A stretch of DNA of 64,000 nt. Source: DATBJG01 sp963790545. Lineage in GTDB: Bacteria; Acidobacteriota; Vicinamibacteria; Vicinamibacterales; JAMQPK01. The stretch is taken from positions 242,515-306,514 of the forward strand of contig CAWBPA010000020.1 in assembly GCA_963790545.1 (NCBI GenBank), written 5' to 3'. Position numbers and translations under genes: made by a program. Below, in pieces: positions 61,595 to 64,000 of this stretch (position 1 is its first letter; each line of letters starts with the position of its first letter). A model generated the notes under the pieces. The model did no database searches and was not told where the DNA came from. It was given only the letters and a program-made list of their open reading frames with translations.

Positions 61595-62468
61595 CGGTAT
61601 CGAAGTGAAGTTGTTTTATTACAGGTCGAAACCCGGCAACTTTGGGGACGAGCTTAACGGGTGGCTTTGGCCCCAGCTTCTACCCGGCTTTTTTGATTCC
61701 AAGCCAGACGTTCTATTTTACGGGTTCGGGAGCATTTTCGATCAACGCGTGGCCTCGAACGCCGCGCACAAAATCATTTTCGGCACAGGCGTCCGCAATC
61801 CAGCACAGTTGCCGGAGATCGATTCCTCCTATGACATTCGTTTTGTCAGAGGTCCTCTCTCCGCAGGGGCTATCGCGCGGCGCGGGCCATCTATCACGGA
61901 TTCGGCTGTAGCAGTCCGCCTTCTCCCACAGGGACCGGTTCGCCAAAAAAACAAGATAGGCTTCATGCCTCACTTTCGAACGGCGGAGCGAAATAGTTGG
62001 CGTGCAATTTGTTCGCTTGCTGGCATTGAGTATATCGACCCATCGGGCGACGTCGAGTCCACGCTAAATGCGATTCGATCGTCCTCGCGCATCATCACAG
62101 AGGCGATGCATGGGGCGATCATTGCCGACGTGTTTCGTGTTCCCTGGCTTCGTGTCACATGCTACAGCCACCTGCGAGAGGGGCCAGGCGTATCGGAGTT
62201 CAAATGGGCCGACTGGGCGCGGTCTCTTAACATGGAGGTGGCCGCCGAGGTGCTTTCACTCCTCGCACCGCGGTCCAACCGCTTGAGCACGCGTCTTTTT
62301 GAGACTCCTATTCGATGCATGACTGCCCTGAGAATCGCTGCGAAACTCCGTCAGCTGGGGGGGCGAGGCGACTTCAGAACGAGCCCAACGGGAATCTTGG
62401 AGGAAAGAATTGAAGCGGTTGCCAGACAGATATGCTCGGTGCGAGATGATTACCGACGAGCGACCTGA
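61548..62468 (+). CDS. Polysaccharide pyruvyltransferase-like protein
   Basis: A 306-residue protein with FYYRSKPGNFGDELNGW at the N-terminus and FVRGPLSAGAIARRG, DSAVAVRLL and SSRIITEAMHGAIIADVF later. These features are shared with CsaB/polysaccharide pyruvyltransferases, which add ketal-linked pyruvate to sugars from phosphoenolpyruvate. The ATG at 61548 overlaps FkbM by 47 bases; 61512 is another possibility. The end overlaps the GT4 gene by 59 bases. Confidence 0.85.
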   Translation: MTTLKRISWRRRASLDGIEVKLFYYRSKPGNFGDELNGWLWPQLLPGFFDSKPDVLFYGFGSIFDQRVASNAAHKIIFGTGVRNPAQLPEIDSSYDIRFVRGPLSAGAIARRGPSITDSAVAVRLLPQGPVRQKNKIGFMPHFRTAERNSWRAICSLAGIEYIDPSGDVESTLNAIRSSSRIITEAMHGAIIADVFRVPWLRVTCYSHLREGPGVSEFKWADWARSLNMEVAAEVLSLLAPRSNRLSTRLFETPIRCMTALRIAAKLRQLGGRGDFRTSPTGILEERIEAVARQICSVRDDYRRAT

Positions 62469-63488
62469 ACTGGCACTGCAGATTCCCACGAGCAGGAATC
62501 CATATCAACAGCTCCTTGCCCGAGGGCTGGAGCACTGTGGGCTTCGCTCAGAGCTAGCCAGGCCCGCTTGGCAAGGTGTCATGGCGATTGCGCTTCGACG
62601 CGGCGCCAGCGTCGTGCATTTTCACTGGCTGCACGGATTTGCCCTCAGACGTGGGCTTGTTCCCTACTTTTCGCAAACTGCCGTTCTTGTGCAGGTCGCG
62701 TTGCTCAGGCTGCTGGGCCGCCGCATTGTCTGGACGGCCCACAACCTGAAAAATCACGAGAATCGGCAAGTCGACAAAGAGTATCGGTTCAGTTGGGTCA
62801 TGGCCCGGCTGGCGCACCGGATTATCACCCACGGCCACGTTGCGCGTCAGGCAGTGGTTGACACGTACGGGGTGGACGAACAAAGGTAGTCGTCATTCCG
62901 CACGGCCACTACATCGACTGGTACCCCCAGGGAATATCAAGGTCGACGGCCAGAGCCCAGCTCGGTCTATCCGAGGAGTCACTCGTCGTCTTGTTCTTTG
63001 GCTGGGTGCGCCGCAATAAAGGTGTGACCCAGCTCATTCGAACGTTTCGCGATCTCCAGTTTAGCGGTGTGAATTTGCTGATCGCAGGGAGAGTCAACAA
63101 AACTACCCTTGCCGATGAATTGAAAGCCGAGTCCTATGGCGAGCCGAACATCCACCTTCATCTGGCGTTTGTGGAATACCATGACGTGCAACTCTACATG
63201 AATGCGGCTGACGTGGGGGTGTTTCCTTATGAGGACGTCTTGACGTCGGGCGCGGTGTTGTTGGCGATGTCGTTCGGCAAGCCCTGCATCGCCGTTAGGA
63301 TGGGCTGCATTGAGGAAGTGCTGAATGAACTTGGCGCCTTCGTCTATAAGCCTGAAGACCCTGGCGGTCTGAGGCGCTGTCTACTGGCGGCCAGGGAAGC
63401 AGGCGCGAACCGCTTACGGGAAATGGGCGCATACAATCGCGCCACGGCTGAGCGATGGGATGGGACAGCATCGCGCGCGCAACGCTAG
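62410..63488 (+). CDS. GT4-like glycosyltransferase, frameshifted
   Basis: About 360 residues in a GT-B layout. The N-terminal part is built on VVHFHWLHGFALRRG and IVWTAHNLKNHENR. After VDTYGVDEQR, near 62888, the frame changes and the donor half follows with VVVIPHGHYIDWYP, LFFGWVRRNKG and DVLTSGAVLLAMSFGKP. A further change near 63463 may extend the C-terminus (AERW then GWDSIARATLDVYRG), so the true end is uncertain. It converges on the gene cut by the window edge. Confidence 0.78.
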
Positions 63489-63591
63489 ATGTATATCGAG
63501 GTGGACGCGCCGACTGGGCACCGACGCAGCCCCGAAAACCCGAAACAGTCGTGCTCCCTGCAGCGTCGTTTCCGGGAATGGTTGACAGGAA

Positions 63592-64000
63592 TCACGGATT
63601 CCCAGGTCCGTCCAGAAGATTTCTCTCATGCAATTTCATGAGCAGGTGCCGGGAAATCTCATCGACTCGACTGTCCCAGGTATTGCTCCCTGCAATCCGT
63701 TGCCGAGTGTCCCTTTGAACCTGAGTGTCCTCTCTCAGGGAACTTTCAATCTGCGCAATCCACTCGACGGACGTCGCAGCAATTTTCAGCACATGCGTAT
63801 AGGGATTAACTGCCGGGATGTCCATGCTGACCACAGGCTTTCCCGCAGTAAAGTATTCGAGCATCTTGAGCGGATATCCATAGCGCATGTGCGAATCTCG
63901 ACGATAGGGCATCAGGCACACGTCGATACCTTTGAGCCAGCCTGGTAACGATTCATAACGTTGGGCACCCATGAAGAACGCATTTGGCAGCGCTTGTAGT
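63592..64000 (-). CDS. GT4-like glycosyltransferase, cut by the window edge
   Basis: The C-terminal 136 residues of a glycosyltransferase whose start lies to the right of the window. LPGWLKGIDVCLMPYRRDS and GYPLKMLEYFTAGKPVVSMD are the donor-domain EX7E-region signature of GT4/GT1-like enzymes, here with KMLEYFTAGKP in place of a perfect EX7E. It reads against the plus-strand operon and converges on it. Confidence 0.83.
   Translation of the reverse strand, partial: LQALPNAFFMGAQRYESLPGWLKGIDVCLMPYRRDSHMRYGYPLKMLEYFTAGKPVVSMDIPAVNPYTHVLKIAATSVEWIAQIESSLREDTQVQRDTRQRIAGSNTWDSRVDEISRHLLMKLHERNLLDGPGNP

Overview
The window is G+C-rich bacterial DNA. It is mostly a cell-surface polysaccharide locus, with one rRNA operon in the middle. 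An exosortase/EpsI pair, a TIGR03790-type protein, a degenerate PEP-CTERM tail, a TtcA-free but otherwise ordinary Gram-negative Wzx/Wzy gene set and the character of the 16S sequence fit an Acidobacteriota (Vicinamibacteria-like) genome. That placement is inference, and aligning the 16S gene would settle it.

Layout. 1-9.9 kb: glycosyltransferases (GT2 and GT4), a 1139-residue GT2/GT2-like/methyltransferase/deacetylase fusion, and a tightly overlapping minus-strand operon of GT2, NodB-type deacetylase, methyltransferase and GT2. 10.4-13.2 kb: a GDPD lipoprotein and an LtaS-like phosphoglycerol transferase. 13.2-19.3 kb: two polytopic membrane proteins, a DUF4214-like/methyltransferase protein, GT2 and GT4. 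19.5-20.1 kb: a PEP-CTERM remnant and an FmdB-type zinc ribbon protein. 20.1-27.1 kb: a minus-strand rRNA operon (16S, tRNA-Ile, tRNA-Ala, 23S, 5S) with promoter, processing stems and a duplicated terminator, preceded by what looks like a free-standing structured RNA with its own promoter and terminator. 27.3-30.2 kb: an M23 peptidase and a sulfotransferase. 30.4-34.3 kb: a four-gene minus-strand cluster (DPPR-synthase-like UbiA enzyme, methyltransferase, HAD phosphatase, GT-C). 34.5-39.7 kb: tyrS, a secreted protein of unknown function, a PHP protein and a TIGR03790/TPR protein. 40.1-63.5 kb: a plus-strand run of exosortase, EpsI, DegT aminotransferase, CysD, CysNC, GT4s, initiating sugar transferase, carbamoyltransferase, FemAB-like protein, deacetylase, beta-helix protein, O-antigen polymerase/ligase, methyltransferase, GT4, flippase, FkbM methyltransferase, pyruvyltransferase-like protein and GT4. 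A convergent GT4 is cut by the right edge.

How the genes work together (inference). The sugar transferase loads the first sugar on the lipid carrier, the GT4/GT2 enzymes extend the unit, and the DegT, carbamoyl-, pyruvyl-, methyl-, deacetylase and FemAB-like enzymes decorate it. The Wzx-like protein flips it and the Wzy-like protein polymerises it. CysD/CysNC can make PAPS, which a sulfotransferase such as the one at 29 kb could use, so a sulfated polymer is possible. The exosortase would anchor PEP-CTERM proteins in the same envelope.

Caution. About eighteen genes are interrupted by single-base frame changes while the protein continues cleanly in another frame. This pattern points to uncorrected indels in the sequence rather than mass gene decay. 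Such genes are given here as one feature across both frames, with the approximate break positions.
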